Position numbers and translations under genes: made by a program
Assembly (NCBI GenBank): GCA_003217035.1
Contig: QCHV01000010.1
Span: 1-63,083 of the forward strand
Reading direction: 5' to 3'
DNA: 63,083 bases
Origin: Prochlorococcus sp. AG-402-G22
Lineage (GTDB): Bacteria; Cyanobacteriota; Cyanobacteriia; PCC-6307; Cyanobiaceae
Notes under the pieces: model-generated
What the model saw: only the letters and a program-made list of their open reading frames with translations
Told to the model about the DNA's origin: nothing
Database searches by the model: none
In this document: positions 47,896 to 57,996 of the stretch, piece by piece
How the letters are laid out: every line of letters begins with the position of its first letter
Numbering within the stretch: the stretch's first letter is position 1

Positions 47896-48633
47896 TCAGG
47901 AGAGTAGTTCCGCCAAGTTGGAAGAGAGAAATACTTCTGTTCCTGAAGAAATAAATCTATGAGCCCACCAAAACAGAGCTATAGCAATGCAAATGCCTAA
48001 TTGAGAAGGCCTAAGAAATTCTTTTACTTCTAATTTTTGTCTGCCATCGATAATTGCAAGAAAAGGTATTACAGAAGTATTTCTTTTAAGTTCCTCAAAA
48101 TCATCACCAAATTTTGCCTTTAATCGCCTATCACCATGCCAAATTGCAAATAAATGATGCCCAATTAAACCAGCACTCGTAACCATCATGAAACTGCTGC
48201 CAATCCACAATGAGTGAGTAAAACACCAAAGGATCTGTCCAATAGCCTGAGGGTGCCTCGTAATCCTTATAACTCCTTGTTGATATAGCCTGACTTTGGG
48301 TTTTAATAATGCAGGAATTTCTAAAAGGTTATAAGTAGCAGGATATAAAAATAAAAAACTTAAAGCTGTTAAAAACCAAACCATCTGAACCATTCCAGGT
48401 ATCCCCTGCAGATTCCAAAGCCTAATACCGTCATACCTATGTGCTAAAAAAAAGATAATTAAAACTCCAGCAGAAGGAATGCTTGCGAATGCAAAGATCA
48501 ATCTCCATAACCTTGCCCCAATAATAGATTCAGCTCTAACCCTTAATGCCGCTCCGCCACTATGTATTACTGCAAAAGCAAGCAGCAGCAATAGCATTAT
48601 GAGACTGGAGTGATGTATAGCTTCTGAAGGCAT
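47896..48633 (-). CDS. Z-ISO: NnrU-family protein, probable 15-cis-zeta-carotene isomerase (Z-ISO)
   Basis: A six- to seven-span membrane protein (245 aa) of the NnrU family. The core has GVIRITRHPQAIGQILWCFTH, a GLIGHHLFAIWHGDRRLKAKFG block and TSVIPFLAIIDGRQ. These match the plant and algal zeta-carotene isomerase Z-ISO block for block, including the histidines available as haem ligands. Z-ISO isomerises the central 15-cis bond after phytoene desaturase. pds and crtB lie about 2 kb away, which supports this over a denitrification role. It is 33 bases upstream of ndhF and divergent from rbcR. Confidence 0.75.
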   Translation of the reverse strand: MPSEAIHHSSLIMLLLLLAFAVIHSGGAALRVRAESIIGARLWRLIFAFASIPSAGVLIIFFLAHRYDGIRLWNLQGIPGMVQMVWFLTALSFLFLYPATYNLLEIPALLKPKVRLYQQGVIRITRHPQAIGQILWCFTHSLWIGSSFMMVTSAGLIGHHLFAIWHGDRRLKAKFGDDFEELKRNTSVIPFLAIIDGRQKLEVKEFLRPSQLGICIAIALFWWAHRFISSGTEVFLSSNLAELLS

Positions 48634-48730
48634 TTGTAGCAGAAGATCTCTTTAATAATTACTTGGTTCAGAGTGAATGACTATTTCAGATTAAAGTTTT
48701 AGTTGTTGTTGTTGAAAATAAACAGCCGTC

Positions 48731-49675
48731 ATGGCTGAACTTCCTTTCACTCTAGATCAGCTCCGTATTCTCAAAGCAATAGTTAACGAAGGGAGCTTCA
48801 AAAAAGCTGCAGACACTCTCTATGTGACTCAACCAGCAGTTAGTTTGCAGATACAAAATCTTGAAAAGCAACTAGAAATTGCAATCTTTGATAGAGGGGG
48901 GAGAAAAGCACAACTTACTGAAGCTGGAAAGCTATTGCTGAAATATTGCGAGAAAATTTTGAGCTTATGCGATGAAGCATGTGGAGCAATTGAAGATTTG
49001 CACAATTTAAAAGGAGGCTCATTAATAATTGGTGCGAGCCAAACAACAGGTACATACTTAATGCCTCGAATGATCGGTCTATTCCGACAAAAGTTCCCTG
49101 ATGTATCAGTTCAACTTCAAGTTCACAGCACTCGCCGAACAGGATGGAGTGTTGCAAATGGCCAAATAGATCTAGCTATTATTGGTGGACAATTACCTAC
49201 AGAACTAACAGAGTTTCTTGAAATAGTTCCATATGCAACTGATGAATTAGCATTAGTACTTCCAACAAAACATCCATTAGCAAGACTTTCTGAACTGACA
49301 AAGGAAGACTTATATAGGTTGGGCTTTGTAACATTAGATTCTCAATCAACAACTAGAAAAGTTGTTGATCAACTTCTGGAAAATTCTGGATTAGAGGTTC
49401 AGCGACTACGAATAGAAATGGAACTCAATTCACTTGAAGCAATTAAAAATGCTGTCCAATCTGGATTAGGCGCAGCATTTTTGCCAGTTGTATCTATTGA
49501 GCGTGAACTCACAGCTGGGACAGTACACAAGCCTAATATTGCAGACCTAGAAGTCAAAAGAGAGCTAAAACTTATTAGCAATCCAGGTAGATATACTTCA
49601 AGAGCGGCAGAAGCTTTTACTAAAGATGTATTACCTATTTTTGCGAGTTGGGATAGCCCTTTAAAGAATAAGTAA
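48731..49675 (+). CDS. rbcR: LysR-type regulator, RbcR (Ycf30) type
   Basis: LysR-family transcription factor (314 aa). The winged HTH occupies residues 1-62 ([34 protein letters not shown]), and the effector domain starts near 95 ([23 protein letters not shown]). The sequence fits the RbcR/NdhR/CmpR group controlling Rubisco and carbon-concentrating or ndh genes in cyanobacteria. Its position beside ndhD-ndhF supports such a role. The divergent gap with the Z-ISO-like gene contains four TTG repeats (48702-48714). It converges on the DUF3172 gene with a three-base gap. Confidence 0.9.
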   Translation: MAELPFTLDQLRILKAIVNEGSFKKAADTLYVTQPAVSLQIQNLEKQLEIAIFDRGGRKAQLTEAGKLLLKYCEKILSLCDEACGAIEDLHNLKGGSLIIGASQTTGTYLMPRMIGLFRQKFPDVSVQLQVHSTRRTGWSVANGQIDLAIIGGQLPTELTEFLEIVPYATDELALVLPTKHPLARLSELTKEDLYRLGFVTLDSQSTTRKVVDQLLENSGLEVQRLRIEMELNSLEAIKNAVQSGLGAAFLPVVSIERELTAGTVHKPNIADLEVKRELKLISNPGRYTSRAAEAFTKDVLPIFASWDSPLKNK

Positions 49676-49678
49676 TAA

Positions 49679-50317
49679 TTAAAACTGAATGGCTTCTTGA
49701 TTAATTCGTATGCCATCTTCTTCAACACCTTTAATTATAAACTTATTATCATTAATATCCGCTTGATATACGCAACGAACAATAGGGTTATCTCTAATAG
49801 AACCTATATAAGCAAAAGTATTCATGCGCTGCTTACACTCTCTAACATCTTCATTCGTAATTGCTCCTTGTTTTTGAAGAAGAGACCAATTCTCTCTACG
49901 GATCACACATCCAGGCTGTAAAGATGGTTGCGTAACAAAACTCGTTGAAGGATTAAGGGTTGTATACATTTCCACATCTATAACAAAAGCACTAGCTCCC
50001 CATTGTCTACAAAACTCAGGGTCAGGAACAGCCATATCCAACTGTTGCTGACTTGCAATATTACCCTCACCTCCTTGAGTAGTGCTGGTAATAGCACTGC
50101 CAATTCCTACACCTAATACAAGAACGCCAGCAAGAATTGCAATAGTACTTGTGTTGAGGCTGATATTGTTCCCATCAGCTGTATTTTTGGAGGAAGTCGT
50201 TCCATAAGAATTCCCAGAAACTCGATCACGATTAGATGAACGACCTTGAGATCTCCCATCTGAATAATTCTCTTTAAAACGCCCTGATCTAGGGCGCCTA
50301 TAAGGGGGTCTAGTCAC
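49679..50317 (-). CDS. DUF3172 family membrane-anchored protein
   Basis: A 212-aa protein of the cyanobacterial and plastid DUF3172 family, function unknown. It has an Arg/Ser-rich disordered N-terminus of about 55 residues, one membrane span ([19 protein letters not shown]) and a conserved C-terminal domain with [40 protein letters not shown] and four Cys. The start is GTG, overlapping the ndhM stop as GTGA (50314-50317), so it is translationally coupled to an NDH-1 subunit. Confidence 0.85.
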   Translation of the reverse strand: MTRPPYRRPRSGRFKENYSDGRSQGRSSNRDRVSGNSYGTTSSKNTADGNNISLNTSTIAILAGVLVLGVGIGSAITSTTQGGEGNIASQQQLDMAVPDPEFCRQWGASAFVIDVEMYTTLNPSTSFVTQPSLQPGCVIRRENWSLLQKQGAITNEDVRECKQRMNTFAYIGSIRDNPIVRCVYQADINDNKFIIKGVEEDGIRINQEAIQF

Positions 50318-50661
50318 AACAAATCTTTTGTTCTAGGGAGTCCCATTGAAAAATTAAGGACTCTGCAATCAGGGTTATATTTCAATTCTCCTGATTGAAG
50401 AAATTTTCGGATTGCTCCTTCAAGGTCCGAGCCTATTTTTCTTAAATTGTAATCAGTCAATTCTTTCCCAGAATATGATTCAACCAATTCTACAAAGCGT
50501 TCTCTTATCTTTTTGACTACAGATTCAGTCCATATAAATTCATTATCTGGATCCAAATCCAAGGTTAGGTGGTTCGCATCTTCTACTAGATCATCATTTT
50601 CAGCTATAGCTGTAAATATACGAATGTGTCTTGTTGTGCACTTAAGGATGGCATCTGTCAT
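50314..50661 (-). CDS. ndhM: NDH-1 subunit M
   Basis: NdhM (115 aa), a peripheral oxygenic-photosynthesis-specific subunit of NDH-1. The pattern [36 protein letters not shown] and [17 protein letters not shown] is characteristic. The start is an ATG 106 bases from the divergent pds gene. Its TGA stop overlaps the following GTG start. Eight NDH-1 genes in this window are spread over four loci. Confidence 0.93.
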   Translation of the reverse strand: MTDAILKCTTRHIRIFTAIAENDDLVEDANHLTLDLDPDNEFIWTESVVKKIRERFVELVESYSGKELTDYNLRKIGSDLEGAIRKFLQSGELKYNPDCRVLNFSMGLPRTKDLL

Positions 50662-50689
50662 GTCAATAACTGCTGCAGATCAAAAAGTA

Positions 50690-50699
50690 TTGATATCAA
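50690..50699. repeat. palindrome TTGATATCAA between ndhM and pds
   Basis: A 10-bp perfect palindrome 28 bases upstream of ndhM, inside the 106-base divergent ndhM/pds region. It shares the TGATATCA core with the palindrome upstream of ycf29. Possible operator, but well within chance in AT-rich DNA. Confidence 0.25.
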
Positions 50700-50758
50700 A
50701 TAATTCAATATAAAGAAAGTTTAGGTCCCTTTTCTCACTAAAGTTGCATTCGATATAA

Positions 50759-52185
<1,427 letters not shown>

Positions 52186-52186
<1 letters not shown>

Positions 52187-53127
52187 TGAGTAGTGGATTG
52201 CAACATTCACCTTTAATAGGTGGCAACACATTGATCAATCTAGATAATGCATATGAAATATGTAGGCAAGAAACTGCAGAATGGGCGAAAACATTTTATT
52301 TGGGGACTCTACTTTTGCCTCCAATAAAGAGAAAAGCAATTTGGGCAATTTATGTATGGTGCAGAAGAACAGATGAGTTAATGGATAGCAGTGAAGCCCA
52401 AAAAAAGCCAATCAATGAACTTTCTGAAAGGCTAGATCGATGGGAGGAGAAAACTAAATCAATATTTGCTGGAAAAGTTAACGATGAGCTTGATGCAGTT
52501 CTTTCAGATACCTTTAAAAATTTCCCTCAATCTATTCAGCCATATTTAGACATGATTGAAGGTCAGAGAATGGATTTACATAAAACGAGATATGAAACCT
52601 TTAAAGATTTAGAGCTTTATTGCTACAGAGTTGCAGGAACAGTGGGACTGATGACTCAAAATGTAATGGGTATTGACCCTGCTTATACCAATGCCCCTTG
52701 GAGTGAAAGACCAGACACATCAAGTGCTGCTGTAGCGCTTGGTATTGCTAATCAACTTACAAATATTCTTAGAGATGTTGGAGAAGATAGAGGGCGAGGT
52801 CGTATCTATCTTCCTCAAGAAGATCTTAGAAATTTTGGTTATTCGGAAGATGATCTAATGGAAGGGAGAATGAACGAAGAATGGAGACAATTAATGGCAT
52901 TTCAATTAAATCGTGCAAGAGAATGGTTTTCAAAATCCGAAGAAGGTATTAGATGGCTATCTCCCGATGCAAGATGGCCAGTCTGGACGTCTTTAAGACT
53001 GTACAGAGGAATTCTTAATGCAATAGAAAGACTTGACTATGATGTTTTTAATCACAGAGCTTATGTAAACAAATGGGTAAAAATCCTTGAATTGCCAATT
53101 TGTTATCTGATAGCTCAAACAAAGTAA
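52186..53127 (+). CDS. crtB: phytoene synthase
   Basis: Phytoene synthase (313 aa) joins two geranylgeranyl diphosphates into phytoene. The two Asp-rich motifs are present: RRTDELMDS near 62-70 and RDVGEDRGRGRIYLP near 195-209. YCYRVAGTVGLM near 145 is also conserved. It is fully coupled to pds by a one-base overlap, so the first two dedicated carotenoid enzymes are made together. Confidence 0.96.
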
Positions 53128-53161
53128 GAAATTAATTCAAAGCATTCAAATTGATATTTAT

Positions 53162-53596
53162 TTACACAGGTGTTTTCTGATTAGCCAAAAGTTCCTTTAG
53201 TTTTGATAGCTCACCAGCCCATCTTGGATCAGGAGCTTCTTGATTAGGTGCATCACTATGTACAACTTTCTTAACATCTTTTCGATGTAAACCTTTTGAT
53301 TTGGAATTTGAATTAGATCCATTTCTACGACCAGCCCCATTATTTGAATCTTTTCGTTCTGAGCGCTCCACCCTCAACGCATTGCCATTAAATTCATAAC
53401 CATTGAACTGCTCTATAACTTCATTCGCCATCTTTTCGTTATCAACATTGGCAAAGCCAAATCCTCTACAAGCCTTTGTTTCTCTATCTAAAACGGCTTT
53501 AAACCGAATACCTTTCCCAATAGTTGCAAAGAGAGCTTCAAGCTCTTTGATCTTTAAATTTTGCGGCAAGTTGCCGACGTAAAGGCGAACGCTCAT
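53162..53596 (-). CDS. RNA-binding protein with one RRM domain
   Basis: A single-RRM protein (144 aa) of the cyanobacterial Rbp type. RNP2 is LYVGNL at 5-10 and RNP1 is CRGFGFANV at about 43-51, in an 80-residue domain. The tail is rich in Asn, Ser, Arg and Gly and ends in a short helix (WAGELSKLKELLANQ). These proteins are linked to cold response and mRNA localisation in other cyanobacteria. The target RNAs are unknown here. Confidence 0.92.
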   Translation of the reverse strand: MSVRLYVGNLPQNLKIKELEALFATIGKGIRFKAVLDRETKACRGFGFANVDNEKMANEVIEQFNGYEFNGNALRVERSERKDSNNGAGRRNGSNSNSKSKGLHRKDVKKVVHSDAPNQEAPDPRWAGELSKLKELLANQKTPV

Positions 53597-53657
53597 GGAA
53601 CAAAAGGGCTATGGGAGATGAACCTCATCAGGGGAAAACTGTATTCCTTAGGTGTAG

Positions 53658-54887
53658 TTAATCACAAAAAGGTTGGTTATGTTCCCACCAGTAACGAGCA
53701 AAGTGAAAAGCTTCTTCGCGATTATTGATCCGACCAAAGGCATTTTCCTTGCATAAAAGATTCATTAATTGGCCTATCCAAGGACCCTGCGAAGCTCCAA
53801 ACATCTTTTGCAAACTAAAACCATCAATAGGAGAAAATGGGTGAAAAAGAGGATCACCATTATCTCTCCAGCGATCCAACCATATTTGCTGATCTTCAAA
53901 AGGTAATTGCAAAATCAAGGCAGGTAGAAAAGTTTCTAAATCTTTGTGCAATTTCAAACGATCATCTTCAGTAAGATTTTCAAAAGAAAAACCATCATTT
54001 TTAAGAAACCAATAACGTAAATAATGACAATTTTGTAATTTTTTTCTTGAAAAACTTAATTCATCCAACCCTTGATCACTTAATAAATCTGTTAATCGAA
54101 CTAAAGGGAGAGCAATTTCAAGCTCCTTAGTATTCAAAGCAGAAACATTTTTTAAAGATATAGAAAGCTTATCGGTTGATTCCCAAGGTTCTAAAAGTTG
54201 AGATTGCTTTACAAAAGGAATTACCTCATCAGCCCAGTCTGCTTGAACCAGTTTCTCTATCTCAGTTTTAATTCGTTCACGCGCAACTGAATGAAGAAGA
54301 GCAGAATTAGATTGCACAAACTTCTTCGTATCTTCATCTAAGGCAAAGCCCAATTCTGCACTTAACCTAAAACCTCTTAAAAGCCTCAAAGGATCATCAA
54401 TCAAATTTTGCTCTTTGACTGCAACGAGCTTTTTATGACGCAAATCATTCAAGCCTCCAGTAGGGTCAATAATTTTTGGATGGTTAGAAAAAACTAAAGC
54501 AATCGAATTAATTGTGAAGTCACGTCTAAACAAGTCTTCTTCTAAAGAAGAGCCAATTTGAGTTGCAAAATCAATTGTCCAGCTATTACTAATCAGCCTG
54601 GCTATACCTCTTTCCTCATCAAGCAGAACAAAAGTCCCCCCTAGATCCTCAGAAAGGTCTTTGGCAAGCTTTAAAGCATTGGAAGGAACTACAACATCAA
54701 GATCTGGCTTATGCTTATGCCTGTCAAGCAAACAATCTCTTATTGAGCCACCTACTAAAGCAGAACCAAAAGGAAGTTCATTAAACTTGAAAGGCCATGT
54801 AGAAGTCTTTAGTCTTCTACAAATTGATTCTGCTAATGATGCTTGATCAACATCCAACTTTGCATAATTAGAGTCATCTAAAAACAT
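53658..54887 (-). CDS. cca: CCA-adding enzyme / poly(A) polymerase family nucleotidyltransferase
   Basis: Class II tRNA nucleotidyltransferase-type enzyme (409 aa). It has ALVGGSIRDCLLDRHKHKPDLDVVV (polymerase beta-like site with the metal Asp pair) near 38-62, RRDFTINSIAL near 125 and RLLRGFRLSAELGF near 165, with a helical C-terminal half. It adds or repairs the tRNA 3' CCA, or acts as poly(A) polymerase. I start at the ATG at 54887, which shares CATG with the ycf34 start. A longer frame would overlap ycf34 by 41 bases. Confidence 0.9.
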   Translation of the reverse strand: MFLDDSNYAKLDVDQASLAESICRRLKTSTWPFKFNELPFGSALVGGSIRDCLLDRHKHKPDLDVVVPSNALKLAKDLSEDLGGTFVLLDEERGIARLISNSWTIDFATQIGSSLEEDLFRRDFTINSIALVFSNHPKIIDPTGGLNDLRHKKLVAVKEQNLIDDPLRLLRGFRLSAELGFALDEDTKKFVQSNSALLHSVARERIKTEIEKLVQADWADEVIPFVKQSQLLEPWESTDKLSISLKNVSALNTKELEIALPLVRLTDLLSDQGLDELSFSRKKLQNCHYLRYWFLKNDGFSFENLTEDDRLKLHKDLETFLPALILQLPFEDQQIWLDRWRDNGDPLFHPFSPIDGFSLQKMFGASQGPWIGQLMNLLCKENAFGRINNREEAFHFARYWWEHNQPFCD

Positions 54888-55140
54888 GTGTATCTGTGTG
54901 AACTGCCATTGGATAGATCGATGCAAGACTTATCACGCTGTTGAAAAACAACATGGCGTAGATCATTTAAATCCCAATCCAGACTTTCAAGGAAATAATC
55001 CATCTATTCATATCATTGTTAAGGATATAAAAAATTCCACTAGCAGTTCAATTGAATGGGATGTAAGAGCTTGTCAAAGTTTTTTAGAAGAAGAGGGTAA
55101 ATGGCAAAAATTAAGACCTGGGCAAAAAATCCCCTCATAA
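54886..55140 (+). CDS. ycf34: Ycf34 family protein
   Basis: Ycf34 (84 aa), a cyanobacterial and red-plastid protein reported in Synechocystis to bind an Fe-S cluster and to affect photosynthetic electron transport. It starts MCICVNCHWIDRCKTYHAVE with Cys at 2, 4, 7 and 13, and ends EWDVRACQSFLEEEGKWQKLRPGQKIPS. The start ATG overlaps the opposite ATG of cca in the palindrome CATG (54885-54888), so there is no intergenic DNA. tsaB follows after six bases. Confidence 0.93.
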   Translation: MCICVNCHWIDRCKTYHAVEKQHGVDHLNPNPDFQGNNPSIHIIVKDIKNSTSSSIEWDVRACQSFLEEEGKWQKLRPGQKIPS

Positions 55141-55146
55141 CAGAAG

Positions 55147-55797
55147 ATGGAATTAAACAGTACTGGTAAGTATTTACTTGGTCTACATAGTTGTTCTGAA
55201 AAACTAGGTGTTGCAATACTTGACTTAAACGACCCCAAAAAAAAAATATGTGATTCAACTTTTGAATGCAGTAGAGAACTTTCAAACAATCTATTTAGAT
55301 ATGTTGAAACCTTACTTCCAGCCAAATATTGGCCTCAAATTGCAAGAGTAGCTGTTGCAAAGGGACCAGGGGGGTTTACTGGAACTAGATTGACTATTGC
55401 AATGGCTAGGACATTGGCACAACAACTTAAATGTCCTCTTGATGGAGTAAGTAGTTTTTCATTAATGGTCCCAAGATTGGCGACAAAACTAAAGCCTCAC
55501 GAAGTGAATGATTCATTCTGGCTTTTTAAAGTTCTAAAAAGACGAGGAACCATAGGTGGGCAGTACAAAGTCAACTATTTAAAAAGCGACAGAATTGAAA
55601 CAATAGAATTGAAAGAACCACATTTATTGCCTCATGGGATCAAGCTCAATCCAGCCATAAATGCCGAAGAAAATGTATCTGAAGATCTTAAAGAATTAAT
55701 TAACTTTTCATTAAATGCCTACATGAAAAAAGAAGAAAGTCCTTGGCCTGAAGTTCTACCAATATACCCCACTTCTCCATTAGATAGTTGCAATTAA
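55147..55797 (+). CDS. tsaB: tRNA t6A-modification factor TsaB
   Basis: TsaB (216 aa), the ASKHA-fold partner of TsaD in making threonylcarbamoyl-adenosine at tRNA position 37. It has LLGLHSCSEKLGVAILD at the N-terminus and the hallmark VAVAKGPGGFTGTRLTIAMARTLAQQL near 74-100. The C-terminal part is divergent, as is usual. It is followed by a TTG start that overlaps its last bases. Confidence 0.88.
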   Translation: MELNSTGKYLLGLHSCSEKLGVAILDLNDPKKKICDSTFECSRELSNNLFRYVETLLPAKYWPQIARVAVAKGPGGFTGTRLTIAMARTLAQQLKCPLDGVSSFSLMVPRLATKLKPHEVNDSFWLFKVLKRRGTIGGQYKVNYLKSDRIETIELKEPHLLPHGIKLNPAINAEENVSEDLKELINFSLNAYMKKEESPWPEVLPIYPTSPLDSCN

Positions 55798-56378
55798 GTT
55801 TTCCTAAATACACTAGAATAACTCTTCTAAGTGTATTGATTTCACTAGCTTTATTTGGTCCAATAAAACCATTCATTATTACTAGCTTTAATAGAAATAA
55901 ACCACAAGTTATTTTAGTTTTGGGAGGTGATATAGACAGAGAAGTTTTAGGTCTAAAAATGGCTAGTAAATTAAAACTTCCAATTATTATTAGTGGAGGT
56001 AGTAATATTGAATATTCTGAATGGTTGGTAAAAAGAGAAGGGGTGCCCACTGAAATGGTAAGAAGGGATTATAGAGCAAAAGATACTCTGGGCAATTTCA
56101 CATCATTAGTAGATGAACTCTATCAAGAAGGCGCAAATCACTTGTTTCTTATTACCAGTGAAGATCACTTTAATAGGGCACTAACAGTCGGCAATATAGT
56201 CGCAGGAAGTAGAGGCATTAAATTAACAGGAATTTCAGTACCTTGTTCATCTTATTGCAAAAAAGAAAGCCAGGAAAAGTATTACATAGATATAATCAGA
56301 GCGCTCACCTGGGTCATTAGTGGTAAAGATCTCAAAGGGATTTTGCCTAAAAACATACCAGTAGACTTTATTGAATAA
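55788..56378 (+). CDS. DUF218 (YdcF-like) protein
   Basis: A 196-aa protein with one N-terminal hydrophobic segment (about 9-30) and a DUF218/YdcF domain: VILVLGGDIDREVLGLKMA, LPIIISGGSNIEY, AKDTLGNFTSLVDE, ITSEDHFNRA and GISVP. Family members such as SanA are linked to envelope integrity. The biochemical role is unclear. A TTG start overlaps the tsaB end by 10 bases. The first ATG is deep inside the domain. Confidence 0.8.
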   Translation: MQLSFPKYTRITLLSVLISLALFGPIKPFIITSFNRNKPQVILVLGGDIDREVLGLKMASKLKLPIIISGGSNIEYSEWLVKREGVPTEMVRRDYRAKDTLGNFTSLVDELYQEGANHLFLITSEDHFNRALTVGNIVAGSRGIKLTGISVPCSSYCKKESQEKYYIDIIRALTWVISGKDLKGILPKNIPVDFIE

Positions 56379-56392
56379 ATAATCTCAATTTC

Positions 56393-57067
56393 TTAAACAA
56401 AAATGCCTTCATCAATCATTGAGTTAATTGCCCTCTGAATTTGTTCAGTTTTAGCTATTAAGTCAACTTTTCCACGACTGATTGGAGGGTGGATCAATTT
56501 ACCTACCCTCAAATGAATCGGCACAAATCTTGGAAGAAAACGGCCTTTAGCTAAAGCTCTATGACTATTCAAAATGGCGACTGGAAGAATTGGTGCAGAA
56601 CTCCTTGCAGACAACAAAGCTGCTCCAGCCATTGGATTATTAACTCTTCCATTGTCTTGTCTTGTTCCATCTAAGAAAAGACCTGTTGCCCAGCCTTCAT
56701 CAAGTCGCTCTGTAGCAATTCTAATGGCCTTTCTATCACTTGCGCCTCTACTAACTGGATATGCTCCGCAAGCACTAATAATGGAACCTAGGATAGGAAT
56801 CTTGAAAAGTTCTTCTTTAGCCATGAATGCAATAGGACGACCCAACGCATGGCCTAGCAAAGGTGGGTCTAAATGAGATCCATGATTCGCCACTATTAGC
56901 AAAGGACCTTGCAAGGGAACATTTTCAGAACCAATTACTCTTCCTCGAAAAAATATCCGGAATAATGGAAATACAATTATATAACTCACAAAACTATAAA
57001 CAAACGATTGCTTTGGCTGATGCAAAGTCAAGTTCTCTTTCTCTAAAGACTGTTTTAAGTTAGTCAA
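56393..57067 (-). CDS. plsC: 1-acyl-sn-glycerol-3-phosphate acyltransferase
   Basis: PlsC (224 aa) acylates lysophosphatidate to phosphatidate at the membrane. The catalytic NHGSHLD gives His62 and Asp67, and the second motif FLDGTRQ has Asp where most family members have Glu (EGTR). A hydrophobic N-terminal segment (about 22-40) anchors it. The start is TTG, overlapping the fabD stop by eight bases. It ends the rpaB-plsX-fabH-fabD-plsC run. Confidence 0.9.
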   Translation of the reverse strand: MTNLKQSLEKENLTLHQPKQSFVYSFVSYIIVFPLFRIFFRGRVIGSENVPLQGPLLIVANHGSHLDPPLLGHALGRPIAFMAKEELFKIPILGSIISACGAYPVSRGASDRKAIRIATERLDEGWATGLFLDGTRQDNGRVNNPMAGAALLSARSSAPILPVAILNSHRALAKGRFLPRFVPIHLRVGKLIHPPISRGKVDLIAKTEQIQRAINSMIDEGIFV

Positions 57068-57965
57068 TATAATTACCTAAATCATTCGAAGATGAAATTT
57101 GTTTAATCTCCACCTCTTCAAGGGATCTCTTTGCTAGTCCAGATAGCACTTTACCTGGTCCTATCTCAAGTAAAAGCTGTATTTTTTTACTATTAATCAC
57201 TTCCATAGTTTCTCTCCAACGAACACCAGAAGTCATTTGTTGCTTTAATCTCATTTTTAACTTTATAGCATCTGTTTCAGGAGTGGGATCAGAATTACTT
57301 AATACTGGCCAAATAGCATTTTTAAATGTTATTTGATCTATTTCTCTCGCAAATGCATCCGCAGGTTCTTTCATAAATGGAGAATGAAATGCTCCAGAAA
57401 CTTTTAGTGGCACACACCTCTTACAAGTAACTTTTTTGGCAACCAAATCCAATGCAGATTTACTTCCTGACAAAACAACTTGATCAGAACTATTGTCATT
57501 CGCAATGACAACATTATCGGTCTGTTCAACAAGTTCGAAAAGCTGGTGTTGATCAAATCCCAATATTGCAGTCATAGCACCCACACCAGCAGAAGCCATT
57601 AATTCAGATCGAGACTTTAACAAATTCAATGCAGTAGGGAGATCAAATACTTCAGCTGCATACAAAGCAACTATCTCACCCAAGCTATGTCCTGCAACTA
57701 TTGAAGCTTCACTTCCTTGTTTTTTAAGCTCATCAAGCAATAGGGATTCAATAACAAATAAAGCGAGCTGAGTATTGCGAGTATCATTTAAATCAAGAAC
57801 TGCATTTCCTTCAGTGTTCTCCTTTTGACAAATTGCCAATAAGTCTCTACCTAAAATTCTTGAAGCCAATTGAAATCTTTCATGTGCTCCATCAATAGAA
57901 AGCACTAAATCAGCCATGCCAAGTTTCTGAGATCCTTGGCCAGGGAAAACCCAAGCAATAGTCAT
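57060..57965 (-). CDS. fabD: malonyl-CoA:ACP transacylase
   Basis: FabD (301 aa) loads malonyl groups onto acyl carrier protein. It has the N-terminal FPGQGSQ oxyanion motif at 7-13, the nucleophile Ser94 in AGHSLGE, and SGAFHSPFM with the catalytic His near 200. The length is normal. It sits 31 bases after fabH on the minus strand, in the conserved lipid run. Confidence 0.95.
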   Translation of the reverse strand: MTIAWVFPGQGSQKLGMADLVLSIDGAHERFQLASRILGRDLLAICQKENTEGNAVLDLNDTRNTQLALFVIESLLLDELKKQGSEASIVAGHSLGEIVALYAAEVFDLPTALNLLKSRSELMASAGVGAMTAILGFDQHQLFELVEQTDNVVIANDNSSDQVVLSGSKSALDLVAKKVTCKRCVPLKVSGAFHSPFMKEPADAFAREIDQITFKNAIWPVLSNSDPTPETDAIKLKMRLKQQMTSGVRWRETMEVINSKKIQLLLEIGPGKVLSGLAKRSLEEVEIKQISSSNDLGNYID

Positions 57966-57996
57966 AAAGCCTCAGTGGAAAACAAACATCTAAAGA

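Noticed and set aside
48702-48714. Four tandem TTG triplets upstream of rbcR
   Set aside because: Too short to call a functional repeat, though it could vary in length. No motif for LysR binding (T-N11-A with dyad symmetry) is convincing around it.
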